50,837 nt of DNA from an uncultured Eubacterium sp. (GTDB lineage Bacteria; Bacillota_A; Clostridia; Lachnospirales; Lachnospiraceae): the NCBI GenBank assembly GCA_948468465.1, contig CAOKJJ010000007.1, forward strand, positions 1 through 50,837, given 5' to 3'. The notes beneath the pieces are model-generated. The model worked only from the letters and a program-made list of their open reading frames with translations. It made no database searches and was not told the origin of the DNA. The translations under genes were made by a program, and so were the position numbers. Shown here piece by piece: positions 37,059 to 47,200 of the stretch. How positions within the stretch are numbered: the stretch's first letter is position 1; the number at the start of each line of letters is the position of its first letter.

Positions 37059-37216
37059 ATCTCAAATCACTTTTTATATTCGGTTGCGACACAAACGCCT
37101 CCACCTTGTCTGTTCTTCGTACAGAGAACAGGTCATCAGCTATTTTTCGCCCCGACTGATAACCCAACTCCCATGCACTCGACCTTGGCAAGCTGAAAAT
37201 TTTAATGGCGATGCTG
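37059..37216. other. Unassigned debris between SPASM remnant and rhuM pseudogene
   Basis: On the minus strand it reads SLPRSSAWELGYQSGRKIADDLF and RTDKVEAFVSQPNIKSD-type sequence, open but without a start; I do not recognise it. No gene can be supported. Confidence 0.3.
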
Positions 37217-38263
37217 CTACTTCTTCGCATTCTCTTCCAGTTCCAGCATGTACTTATCAAAATCAGACATAAACAGCCTATCCTGAATAACACGATATTT
37301 TTCAAATTCAGTTTCAGCTTTTGCTTTAGCAATCTCAGCAGTGATTTTACCTGCATCCTGAAGAACCTCTCTGTCATCAGCCATCAGAAATAGATCCAGT
37401 CGCTTTGCCCAGTCCTCCATTGTCATCGGAATATGACGTTCTGCACGGTCCTCTGCCAAGTCCAGATAAGCAGATACAATACGCTCCAGTGAACGCATTT
37501 CCTGCTCACTCAGATAATTCTTCGCAACGCTCACATCACTTTTTACAATCTTGCCTTCCGGTGCTGCTGCCCAAGTGGTTAATCCCCTATGTGGCTTATC
37601 AGCATCGGCCCGCTCATAAATCAACTCCGCTGCTGTATGTCCGTGAACTGCATAGTGCATCTTGTTCTGCACTTTTGCAAAGAACTGCTTTGTTGTTTTC
37701 GCCGTTCGGTCATAATCAAGAGCTGTAGCATAGATGTCTGTTATCTTCTGATAAAATCTTCGCTCGGAGAGACGGATTTCACGAATCTGCTCAAGCAAAC
37801 GGTCGAAGTATTCTACTGTAAGCACAGAGCCACCATTTTTCAGGCGTTCATCATCCATGACCCAACCTTTGATGGTGTAGTCCTTCACGATGCCATTGGC
37901 CCACTTGCGAAACTGTACTGCTCACTCATTATTAACCTTGAATCCAACCGCAATAATCATTTGAAGATTATAATGCTTTGTATCACGAGTCACCTGACGT
38001 GAACCTTCGGTTTAAACTATTCGGAAATTCCGAATAGTTGCAGACTCTTCTAATTCACTATCTGCATAAATCTTTTTAATATGTTCATTTATCGTTGGCA
38101 AACCAACGTCATACAATGTGGCCATCATCTTCTGTGTCAGCCATATATTCTCATCCTCATAGCGCATCTCAATGCTATCTTCCTGATCTCCAACAGAAGC
38201 AACATAGGTCAAATATTCCGCCGCACTGGAACGGATAGTTACTTCGTCTTTTTTCTTTTCCAA
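37217..38263 (-). pseudogene. Second RhuM family gene, interrupted by two nonsense codons
   Basis: From TTG 38263 (GGAGG upstream) to 37217 there is one frame of 349 codons with RhuM segments: NIWLTQKMMATLYDVGLPTINEHIKKIY, HYNLQMIIAVGFKVNNE, VQFRKWANGIV, DERLKNGGSVLTVEYFDRLLEQIREIR, HYAVHGHTAAELIYERADA. It is broken by TAA at codon 84 (38012-38014, after IRNFRIV) and TGA at codon 114 (37922-37924, after KVNNE). Both positions are glutamine/arginine-like in the normal text (QTEGSRQ, NNERAVQ), so they correspond to single C-to-T changes. It begins 66 bp after the SEC-C gene in the same direction, so it was the last gene of the defence operon. Confidence 0.85.
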
Positions 38264-38328
38264 ATAGGAGGCCTCCTTCTTCGATAAATCACTCTATAAT
38301 AAACAATAAACGAATATTCTGTATACTC

Positions 38329-39678
38329 TCATCGCCCATGACAACGCTTATACTTCTTTCCGCTTCCACACGGACACAATTCATTGCGGCCTATCTTCTT
38401 CGGCCATTTTACTCTTTCCTGAACCATAATAGGAATTTTCCCATCATACATAAGTTCAAGTTCCTTCAGACGATACAAATATTCAGAGACACCCAATATA
38501 GCTTGAAACATATGCATAGCTTCATTTTCAAACTGAAGAAGGTATTCTGTTTTCTTTTTTGTTCTGTCTTTCGGATTAGGAATATACGTTATCAGCTGGT
38601 CTACTGAATTGTATTCAATATCATTATGACCGATAGCATTTCTCAATTTCGCATTCACGAGTGTTTTCAAAAAGCCTGTGTAAACTTCAGAATCTAAACA
38701 GAAATGATATCTTGATGCTTTTGTGAGTTTAATATAGTCCTCCAAAGAATTTACATTCTTCTCAATCGGATTCATAGCATTGATATCAGACCTGTATTTA
38801 ATATTATTGAGCGCTACAGGTATAACCAGCAAATTGCCCAATGCCTCATAAGCATCCAAATAGAACTGTTTTACGCTATCAAAACTACTTGTTGTAAAAC
38901 CTTCATGTTCAAAATCAAAAGAGTTCTCTTTGCAGTATTGTATCGCTAATGCAGGTATAAGTCTTTGATATACTGTCATAAACTCATCGTAGACCTTATA
39001 GACAAGCTCCTGTAATTCTTCAAGGTGGAACCCATCATGAGAATTAAGAAAATCAATTAAGTTCTTCATTTGTGCTGAATCCATTTTCAATATTCCTGCA
39101 CTAAATGAAAGATCATTAAGGATATCTTTTCTTAACGCCGAATAAAGACCATGTACCTCAATCATGTGAACAGCTCTCAATGTTTCCGATTCATCTCTAC
39201 ATTGAAAAAACTGACCAGAAAATTCCTTTTGAATTTCTTGGGTTAGGTACTCGCTATTGTTTTTCGCTAAGGTGAGAATTCTTTTATAACTCTTCCACCT
39301 TTTGGCAGTTGCATTCAATTTGGATACAGCTTGTACAAATTCTTCATAAGAGTCATCCGTCTTCATACAATTCATATATCGAATAAACGGTGTTACTACT
39401 AAGCCCTCTAAGTCGGCTGCTTCTGCTTGTTTTGCTGTTGGGAACTCACCGGAGCATTCAACAACATAATCCGCGTTCTCGTCCTGAACATCATCAGCAT
39501 TATCAAAGGAGAAATTTAAACCCGGACAATCTTGTCTTATTTTTACGCTACCTGACAAGGAGGTTCCACATTTGCCGCATGCTACTTCTATCGGATGTTC
39601 CTCTTGCCAGCTAACCTGTAAACGTACTCTAGTAATACATCCACAAACTTGGCATTTTATAAAAGTATTAAATACCAT
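38329..39678 (-). CDS. Zinc-ribbon/SEC-C protein with HEPN-like Rx4H motif
   Basis: A 449-residue protein: N-terminal zinc ribbon (C9xxC12 and C34xxC37), a long helical middle, and a C-terminal SEC-C zinc motif (ELCPCGSGKKYKRCHGR, cysteines 435, 437, 446 and His 447). In the middle, residues 346-351 read RNAIGH, the R-x4-H signature of HEPN RNases, preceded by a helix (VYTGFLKTLVNAKL), as in HEPN helix pairs. GGAGG precedes ATG 39678, and it is 23 bp downstream of the DUF262 gene. HEPN proteins are frequent toxic effectors in defence systems. The HEPN call rests on the motif and helical context, not an alignment; a structural or non-catalytic SEC-C role is possible. Confidence 0.75.
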   Translation of the reverse strand: MVFNTFIKCQVCGCITRVRLQVSWQEEHPIEVACGKCGTSLSGSVKIRQDCPGLNFSFDNADDVQDENADYVVECSGEFPTAKQAEAADLEGLVVTPFIRYMNCMKTDDSYEEFVQAVSKLNATAKRWKSYKRILTLAKNNSEYLTQEIQKEFSGQFFQCRDESETLRAVHMIEVHGLYSALRKDILNDLSFSAGILKMDSAQMKNLIDFLNSHDGFHLEELQELVYKVYDEFMTVYQRLIPALAIQYCKENSFDFEHEGFTTSSFDSVKQFYLDAYEALGNLLVIPVALNNIKYRSDINAMNPIEKNVNSLEDYIKLTKASRYHFCLDSEVYTGFLKTLVNAKLRNAIGHNDIEYNSVDQLITYIPNPKDRTKKKTEYLLQFENEAMHMFQAILGVSEYLYRLKELELMYDGKIPIMVQERVKWPKKIGRNELCPCGSGKKYKRCHGR

Positions 39679-39701
39679 GAAACCTGCCTCCTTTCGCTAG
39701 G

Positions 39702-41522
39702 TTATATAAACATATCATCATTCCAAACAAGTTTTACCAAATCAACGAGAACAGCAATTCTCTCAGTAATCTCATTCTTACCAAATGATACATAAGCTTT
39801 AAATCCAAGAGAATTATCAGTAATAAACTTCTTGAATTTAGGGTTATTCTGGTACGCTAATTCACCAAGTGATTCTGTATAAATATTTCCCTCATTAGAA
39901 CAATACTTCTTCAGTTTATAATCATATTTTGCATCATTTAAGCTTGCATTAATGCTCTTGTGAAGAAGTAATAAAGCACCGATGCTATTTCTCCAACGTC
40001 TAAAATCATCTTGGTCAGAATACTCTGCCGTAAACCATTCATAATGGTCTGTAATAATATGCTCAATCTCAAACGGATTCTTTGTTTGAGTATTCATGTA
40101 ATTACAATAATTTGATGCAACACCAGTCTGCTCTTCAATATATCCAGTAATACGTGCAAGGATATTCTTGATATATTTCTTAGTAAAACTGTTCAGTCTT
40201 AAATCACTCAGTGCTGCTGCAGGGTCAAATGCAAGATTGATATACTGCTGTTCTAATTTCTGTTTCAATGTAGGTATGTCTGTCATGCGGATATCCTTAG
40301 TAACATTGAAAACAAAGTTTTTAATTGTGCTGTAATCTACAGAGCGGTAATTCGTTACTCTGGATACAATCAAAACATCAATAAATCTTGCTACCAGATT
40401 AATCTTCTCAATAATAACTGGCCATGAATCTTCATAACATACAGGTGCTAATAATAGCTGTGGCTGTAATGTGAAGTTAACTTGCGCATTGTAATATACA
40501 TACTTTGTTTCTTCAGCGAACGTTGTTTCTGCCTGACGGATACGCTCATAAACCTCTGCGAATTTTGCAAATTTTTTTATGAACAACTCAAAATCATCAG
40601 AGCCATTAAGACCTAGTTTATCATGTTCATCTCGTACCCACTTGTGGAAGGAACCACCGATTATATCAAAGTCCTTATTTACAGCACCGGCTTTTGTCTC
40701 ACGGATTGTTTCCGCGTAGTGTGCTCTAAGCCAAGCCTTAATAAATGTCTCATCGCCCTTGTCGTCATCCTTTTTTAATGTAAGAACTTTATCTTTCCAA
40801 ATACCATTCATCTTTTCGCGCGATAAATCAGATTTAATTTCCGAAAGAATATACCCCTTTAACATTTCTGTAGATGTAAGGCTTAAACCACGATCGTTCA
40901 TTGTAACAAATACTTTATGAGCATCTTGCTCAGTTGTTGCTACAATCTCAATAAAGAATACTTTCTCCGCAACCCAATCACAGAAATGCAATAACATGTC
41001 ATCTTTAATATCTGCAGGAAAAACATTCTGAATATCCTGATATCGACCATAAAGATTCTTTACAGATTCTCCGGCACCGGTAGTATCAAAATCAGTATCG
41101 TTGAAAATTGCATTCATACAATCCTGACGGTCATCAACATTGATGTTGAAAGACTTAGTACCGAAGGATTCTGAGAAAATCATAGTCTCAATCATATTAT
41201 AACTCTGGCCGATAGTCTTTAATCTGTTGTTAAGATACATCAGCAATAGTGTCAAAGATGAAAATCTTTGCTGACCATCAATAATCGCATTTTCTCTTCC
41301 TGCCAGAACAATGGAGCCCATGAAATATGCGCCATAATCAGCTACAGCTTGTCTTGGATCATCTGTTTTATAATATTCCAAGAATTCTGATGTAAGGTCA
41401 TCAATCAATTCTTCTATGTGCTTACGCTGCCACATATATTCACGCTGATAATAGTGAATAGAATATTTTGTATTCTGTAATAATTGTTTTAGATTCTTAG
41501 GCGAACCTTCAATTTTCTTCAT
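39702..41522 (-). CDS. GmrSD-type DUF262/DUF1524 protein (type IV-like nuclease)
   Basis: A 606-residue protein with an N-terminal DUF262 domain (YYQREYMWQRKHIEELIDDL, the IDGQQR motif at 81-86 and DERGLSLTSTEMLKGYIL-like NDRGLSLTSTEMLKGYI) and a C-terminal DUF1524 HNH domain (EIEHI at 485-489, RNSIGALLLLHKSINASLND at 511-530). This is the architecture of GmrSD, a nucleotide-dependent nuclease that cuts modified DNA; DUF262 is its NTPase/sensor half. Its ATG overlaps the helicase stop by 1 bp (TAATG context), with GAGGAGG in front. In this operon it may be an effector; whether modification-dependent is unknown. Confidence 0.88.
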   Translation of the reverse strand: MKKIEGSPKNLKQLLQNTKYSIHYYQREYMWQRKHIEELIDDLTSEFLEYYKTDDPRQAVADYGAYFMGSIVLAGRENAIIDGQQRFSSLTLLLMYLNNRLKTIGQSYNMIETMIFSESFGTKSFNINVDDRQDCMNAIFNDTDFDTTGAGESVKNLYGRYQDIQNVFPADIKDDMLLHFCDWVAEKVFFIEIVATTEQDAHKVFVTMNDRGLSLTSTEMLKGYILSEIKSDLSREKMNGIWKDKVLTLKKDDDKGDETFIKAWLRAHYAETIRETKAGAVNKDFDIIGGSFHKWVRDEHDKLGLNGSDDFELFIKKFAKFAEVYERIRQAETTFAEETKYVYYNAQVNFTLQPQLLLAPVCYEDSWPVIIEKINLVARFIDVLIVSRVTNYRSVDYSTIKNFVFNVTKDIRMTDIPTLKQKLEQQYINLAFDPAAALSDLRLNSFTKKYIKNILARITGYIEEQTGVASNYCNYMNTQTKNPFEIEHIITDHYEWFTAEYSDQDDFRRWRNSIGALLLLHKSINASLNDAKYDYKLKKYCSNEGNIYTESLGELAYQNNPKFKKFITDNSLGFKAYVSFGKNEITERIAVLVDLVKLVWNDDMFI

Positions 41523-44233
41523 TAGGCATCCTCCTCCAGAAACAGTTTCGGAGCATTAAACCTAATACTAGCTGCTTCTGTCATCACACTTGTGTTTCCA
41601 CAATCCAACAAAGATAAGCGTAGTCTTAACTCATCAGTGGTTCCAAACTCGACATATTCATACCAGTTATTATCAAATTCATCGACACCATGAATCTTTT
41701 TATATTCGTTAGAAAACCTCAGAAAATAGTTTGAAATACTAAAAAGCACAATATTTTCAATAGCCTCTAGCGTATCAGCAAACACTACATTCCTGTGTTC
41801 CGGTATCGGCCCTTGAAGCATCTCAATATAGCTTTCAGATGATACAGACTTCTCATCTGAAACGAAAAATACATTTCCATATAGGTTATAGCTGATACGA
41901 CCAACTCTACCAATCAAATTTCTAAAATCCACCGGATTCATTTTTCTTCTAAAAATTTTATTGTCCGTAATAAAAAGATTGTCAGCAGGTAAATTAACGC
42001 CCTCAAGAAGCGTGCTTGTACAAAACATTATGGTGATATTTCCCTTTTGAAACAAATCTTCTATACGAGTACGTATGGAAGCAGGCAAATACCCAATATG
42101 ATAAGCTACGCCCTTCTTTATCATGCTGGCGAGATAATAATCTCCGTGCACTTCTTGCATAATATCTTTTGAAAGTGAATCTAGTTCCGGATCATTTTTA
42201 TCAAGAATACCTCTTGATTCAGCAAAGTTTCTTGCTGCAGCTATTGCCTTTGCACGACCATTGTAATACACAATAGTTTGACTGCGCTTCTCTGGCGGTA
42301 ATCGTAGATTTTTACCTTCGAACAATAACAGCATATCATTAAGATTGACGTCTGACTTTTTTATAGAAGCAATCTGAATACAATGGTTTGTTCGCTCGTT
42401 ATAGGCCGAAATATTATTATTGATAAGATCCATAAGAAACTTTATCTGCACAACCGGAGAATATGTAGTAGCCAGTTTACTCTCATCACTGCTTTCAATG
42501 GCTTCATTCATTAATCTCAAATAAACTTGTGGATTAGGAATATTCGGTGACGCAAAAATAAAATGAGGCTTCTTCTCCTTCTGCAAAAGCATATTAACTA
42601 CTTTATAGTAGAATGGACCTCTGCTATTTTTTCCTGAAAGTTTATGTGCTTCATCAACAAATAGATAATCCACTTCCAATAACGGATTGCTAATTAACAA
42701 ATAAAGCAAACGCTCTGGAGTAAGTACAAAAATAAAATTATGATTTTCTTCCAGTGCGATGTCGCTTGCCGCAGTTACAACTCTATAATTACACCGTTTA
42801 AGGTTATCTTCAAGATCGTTAATTATTTTAGAACGAACTTCATTGATTAGTGCTTTGGTCGGCACTATAAGTGCATAGTTTTTCTTCGCCCCATGTAGAA
42901 TTTCATCTTTGATAAACATTCTCATTATAAAAGATTTTCCCATCGATGTTGGACCAGAATAACTAAAACATGGATCTGTCAAATGATCATATGCTTCTTT
43001 TTGAGCACTAAAAAACTTCATTTCCGGCGCTGCTGGAATCGTCAAATAATCATTTCTAAATTGTTCGAATATCTTCTCAAACACATTGATATCTTGATAT
43101 TCAGAGTTGATAATCTGCAAGCCTTGATGATTGCCAGCACTCGAAAAAACAGAACCGGCGTATAGCTTTACCAATGCGTCTTCTGGGTGCAACTCATTTA
43201 AAAGAATAATTAACTCCTGAGTCCACATCTTATGACTATCACTATTGGTCGGATGAGTAGATTTTGACAGTAAATCTGCAAATCTGAGTGCATCCTTCAG
43301 ATTATATTCTCTTTTCCCACCTTGAATCTGAAAGAGCTTTAATGCGTAATTAAACAGGATATTCTCATGAAGTTCATTTAAGTAGGAATAGAATGAATGC
43401 AAATTCAAATTATTGTCACTGATTTTCTGGAGAATATAGTCAATATTACGTCGAATATCCTCCTGCATTTTTTCCTCAACTATTCCCGGAAACTCTGCGA
43501 TACTATATTGATTCGGGTCCAAGCCAATTGTATAACCCAAGAAAATACCATATGAAGTATTATAATTGACCATTGGATTAGGCGAAGGAATAAAAATCTG
43601 TTTAGCGAGTTCAACTTCGTCATCATTTAGGAGTCTGTCAAAAATGACATTGTCAACCATATGCAACTCTTTATCTTCGTTCTTTTCTATCTCGACAATG
43701 CTCTCAAAAGCCGCATCAATTGCATATGTTAGATCTCCAACAATACTTGAAGCTCCAAATACTACCTGATGATATGGCACCCCGGATACACCACTTGTCA
43801 GCAGATGGATTCCATCACATGAACTTGCATACTGCTTAGCGTCAGTAGATAACTCCACCCGGCTCATTAACTTAGGTGCCTTTAGTTTTTCCTCTAAAAA
43901 TGAATATAGTAACAGTTCTCCCAGCTCGGAGCCTGTACCCTTTATGTCTGCTCCACCATTCTTCCGAAGCACTCTCAATGCCTGCGATACAATCGCATAT
44001 GCGTCTCCGTTTACTTTAAAATGCTCAATTTTGGCACAAGAAAACACATAATCTCCAATATTTCTATAAAGGAGCTTCTTCATCTCTTCCGGATTAAATT
44101 TATTATTGCGTATATTCAAGTGAAAAAGGCGCAGCTCACCCTGCGTTATCCATGATACCGGACTTGATTGTGTTACTTCACAAAATACCGCATCAAAATC
44201 TCCGTGTACAGTTTTAGATAAATTATCGCTCAT
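41522..44233 (-). CDS. Hachiman-like fusion: HamA-type (DUF1837) domain plus HamB-type DEAH helicase
   Basis: A 903-residue protein. Residues ~1-190 contain GSELGELLLYSFLEEKLKAP, SSCDGIHLL and YHQVVFGASSIVGDLTYAIDAAFESI, which match the DUF1837/HamA layout (ElGE helix, DxIH strand, GESK strand-helix). The helicase half shows Walker A GPTSMGKS (427-434), DEAH (527-530), TSTLLEGVNLPADN (motif V region) and RNLIGRVGR (motif VI), typical of HamB-like helicases. At the expected G-E-S-K the sequence is G160-A-S-S163, so both catalytic E and K are missing. In Hachiman, HamA and HamB are separate genes. The start (AAGGAGGCGCAGC before ATG 44233) is 16 bp after hsdR. The HamA match is from memory of the family pattern. 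Confidence 0.75.
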   Translation of the reverse strand: MSDNLSKTVHGDFDAVFCEVTQSSPVSWITQGELRLFHLNIRNNKFNPEEMKKLLYRNIGDYVFSCAKIEHFKVNGDAYAIVSQALRVLRKNGGADIKGTGSELGELLLYSFLEEKLKAPKLMSRVELSTDAKQYASSCDGIHLLTSGVSGVPYHQVVFGASSIVGDLTYAIDAAFESIVEIEKNEDKELHMVDNVIFDRLLNDDEVELAKQIFIPSPNPMVNYNTSYGIFLGYTIGLDPNQYSIAEFPGIVEEKMQEDIRRNIDYILQKISDNNLNLHSFYSYLNELHENILFNYALKLFQIQGGKREYNLKDALRFADLLSKSTHPTNSDSHKMWTQELIILLNELHPEDALVKLYAGSVFSSAGNHQGLQIINSEYQDINVFEKIFEQFRNDYLTIPAAPEMKFFSAQKEAYDHLTDPCFSYSGPTSMGKSFIMRMFIKDEILHGAKKNYALIVPTKALINEVRSKIINDLEDNLKRCNYRVVTAASDIALEENHNFIFVLTPERLLYLLISNPLLEVDYLFVDEAHKLSGKNSRGPFYYKVVNMLLQKEKKPHFIFASPNIPNPQVYLRLMNEAIESSDESKLATTYSPVVQIKFLMDLINNNISAYNERTNHCIQIASIKKSDVNLNDMLLLFEGKNLRLPPEKRSQTIVYYNGRAKAIAAARNFAESRGILDKNDPELDSLSKDIMQEVHGDYYLASMIKKGVAYHIGYLPASIRTRIEDLFQKGNITIMFCTSTLLEGVNLPADNLFITDNKIFRRKMNPVDFRNLIGRVGRISYNLYGNVFFVSDEKSVSSESYIEMLQGPIPEHRNVVFADTLEAIENIVLFSISNYFLRFSNEYKKIHGVDEFDNNWYEYVEFGTTDELRLRLSLLDCGNTSVMTEAASIRFNAPKLFLEEDA

Positions 44234-44248
44234 GCTGCGCCTCCTTCA

Positions 44249-47200
44249 TTATTCTTTCTTTGCTCCGTATGGCGTAGGCGACTCAGCTACCATACTTGCA
44301 TTTGTTTCAACTTGTGGGTATTCAATAACCTTTGAACCACTCTTTGGGTCATAGGTCATATTGAATACCATATCTGAGAGCCATTTCTTAAAGGACGGAT
44401 TGTCCTGAAATTGTTTGAATAGCTCCATATTATCAGCCATCACTGAGAAAATGACCTGTTGCAAAGCTCGTTCACTTTCCATACGAGCATTTTGTTTATC
44501 AGAATTTTTCATTGCATTTTGATAGCGTTCGTCCTTTGCTACCATGTCCGGAATTGCTAGAATCTGGCGTCTGACGTTGTCAGGCTCCTTCCAGTCAATA
44601 TTTCCAAACATATCATTAAAGTCACTTAGGATAATTGAAAGTAAATCCATTTCCGGATTTACAATATGACCACTTTTTCCTGCAGGGACAGGAGCAACCT
44701 CTGCATCTTCATCTGCCAACTTAATAGACATTGACTCTTGAGCCTCTAATCTATAACTGTCAAGGTCAATAACATCTAAAATTCTTTCTGAGAAATCATC
44801 ATCACGAGGTGATGGAAGTTTCGGAATAAGCAGATTCAGGAAAATAGACAAACGTTCCCATTCCGCATTTCCATACGGGAGTATAGCTCCAAGGAAGCCG
44901 TAGGTACGACAAAACGCCTTTGCAGAGCTCTTGAACTTAATCTGGTCTTCTGTATCCAAGTTCTTATAAATCACAGCGCATATATCAAGAATAGGGTCAA
45001 GTTTATCCCTTTCTGCACCATCAAGATACAGATTTACCAACTGTTCTACATTTTCCTCTGAATAGACCTGATATTCTTCCATTGTCGCTATCAAATTATA
45101 CAGCTTATTAGGGTCAGTTTCACCAGAAAGCAATGTTGTTCTATAATATCTAGAGAAAGACTTCTCTATCATGTCAGGACTGTTTGCAAAATCCAGCACG
45201 AAAGTATCATGTTTCTGCGGATGACATCTATTCAACCTAGACAATGTCTGAACAGCCTTAATATCATAAAGCATCTTATCTACGTACATTGTATGTAACA
45301 GAGGCTCATCGAAACCAGTCTGGAACATATCAGCAACAATAAGCATTCGGTATGGATCGGTCTTAAGCATCTTTGGAATCTTCGCATCTGGGAAACCATT
45401 TAATCCGGCAGATGTCAACGCAGGTTCTTGATCTTGATATTTATGCTCTCCAGAGAAAGCAACTATTGTCTTATAAGGACTGTGTCTGGCTGAAAGGCAT
45501 TTATTAATTGCATAGTAATATTCTATACAACGAGGAATACTCGATGTTACAACCATAGCACGGGCTTGTCCACCAATCTTCCCCTTTGAAATAACCTGCT
45601 CGTGGAAATGTTCAACCATCATTTCTGCTTTCTGTGAGATAGTATAGCTATCACTTTCAACAAAAGCACGTAGCTTTTTCTGGGCACGTTTCTTATCAAA
45701 CATCGGATCATCCTGCACCGTCTTCATCAACTTATAGTAGCTTGAAATCGGTGTGTAATATTTCAGCACATCAAGAATAAAGCCTTCTTGAATTGCCTGT
45801 TTCATTGTGTACGAATGAAATGGTTTGTGCTGCGCTTCTCCATCTTCGTTCAAAACAGGATTGCCGTTTTCATCAACAACAAGTGTGCCAAAATTCTCCA
45901 ATGTCTTGTTCTTTGGAGTTGCTGTAAATGCAAAATAACTGGCATTCGAAAGCAATTTACGCCCTTCCATCATAGCGTTTATTTTATCTTCATTATCCAT
46001 TTCATCTTCCGAAGCAAGGCCTGAAAGGGCCAAGTTCATCTGAGCGGAGTTCCGTCCATTTTGGCCGGAATGAGCCTCATCAATGATAACAGCAAAATGA
46101 TTCGTCTTATGTGCAGCACCTATATCGGGAACGACATATGGGAACTTTTCTACTGTAGTGATAATAATTCTCTTGCCAGCTTGGATAGCTTTTCTTAGAT
46201 CACCTGAATGTTCTGCCCATGCAACCGTATTAGCTACCTGCATGAACTGCTTGATATTGTCTCGAATCTGCTTATCAAGGATGCGGCGGTCAGTAACAAC
46301 AAGTACAGAATCAATCATTGGATGTCCATCTTTTTCGAGGCCAATAAGCTGATGTGCCAGCCATGCTATTGAATTAGATTTTCCGGAGCCTGCACTATGT
46401 TGAATTAGATATCTCTTTCCCACACCATTAGCTTTAACGTCTGCAAGTAGTTTTTCTACACAATCCAACTGATGATAACGAGGAAAAATCTGCTTTACTG
46501 ATTTTTTCTTGGTTTCAGGATCTTCTTCAATAACAACCTGTGCATAATTTTCAATGATACGACTAAGCTTATCCTTAGTAAGAATCTTCTTCCAAAGATA
46601 ATCAGTCATAAGACCATCTGGATTTGGTGGGTTACCAGCTCCATCGTTATCCCCCTTATCAAAAGGTAGGAACCAACTGTTCTTTCCGTCTAATTTAGTA
46701 CAGAACTTAATGCGTGCATCATCTACTGCAAAGTGAACCATGCAACGCTTGAACTGGAATAACAGCTCTCTCGGATCACGGTCATTTTTATATTGTTGAA
46801 CTGCATCATCAACATTTTGCTTTGTAAGCCGATTCTTCAACTCAAAAGTGATAACTGGAAGTCCATTGATAAATATACACATATCCAGTGCCAATCTTGT
46901 AGAATCATTTGAATACATTAGCTGGCGAGTTACGCTGAAAATGTTCTTCTCATACATTTCTTTCGCTTTAGCGTTATTTTCAGTAGGCGTAAGATAGAAC
47001 ATAATTAGGTTTGCAGGGTACACCTTCACCCCATTACGAAGTACATCAATGACACCTCTCTTTGCAATTTCACCCTGCAGACGATTTAAAAACTGCTTCT
47101 TTTTCATATCAGTTTTGAATACACCAAGCTTTTCTAATGCATCCGGCTGCGTATCTTGAAGGAAGCGGAATAAGCGTATCTCATCAATGGCATAATCGCG

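Noticed and set aside
36973..37216. A 134-residue frame running from within the rhuM pseudogene into downstream debris
   Set aside because: Its N-terminal part is the rhuM sequence read in a wrong phase. Only the last ~40 residues could be genuine remnant sequence.
43900..44233. Separate hamA gene upstream of the helicase
   Set aside because: The DUF1837-like region is in one continuous frame with the helicase and has no stop, so it is a fusion, not a second gene.
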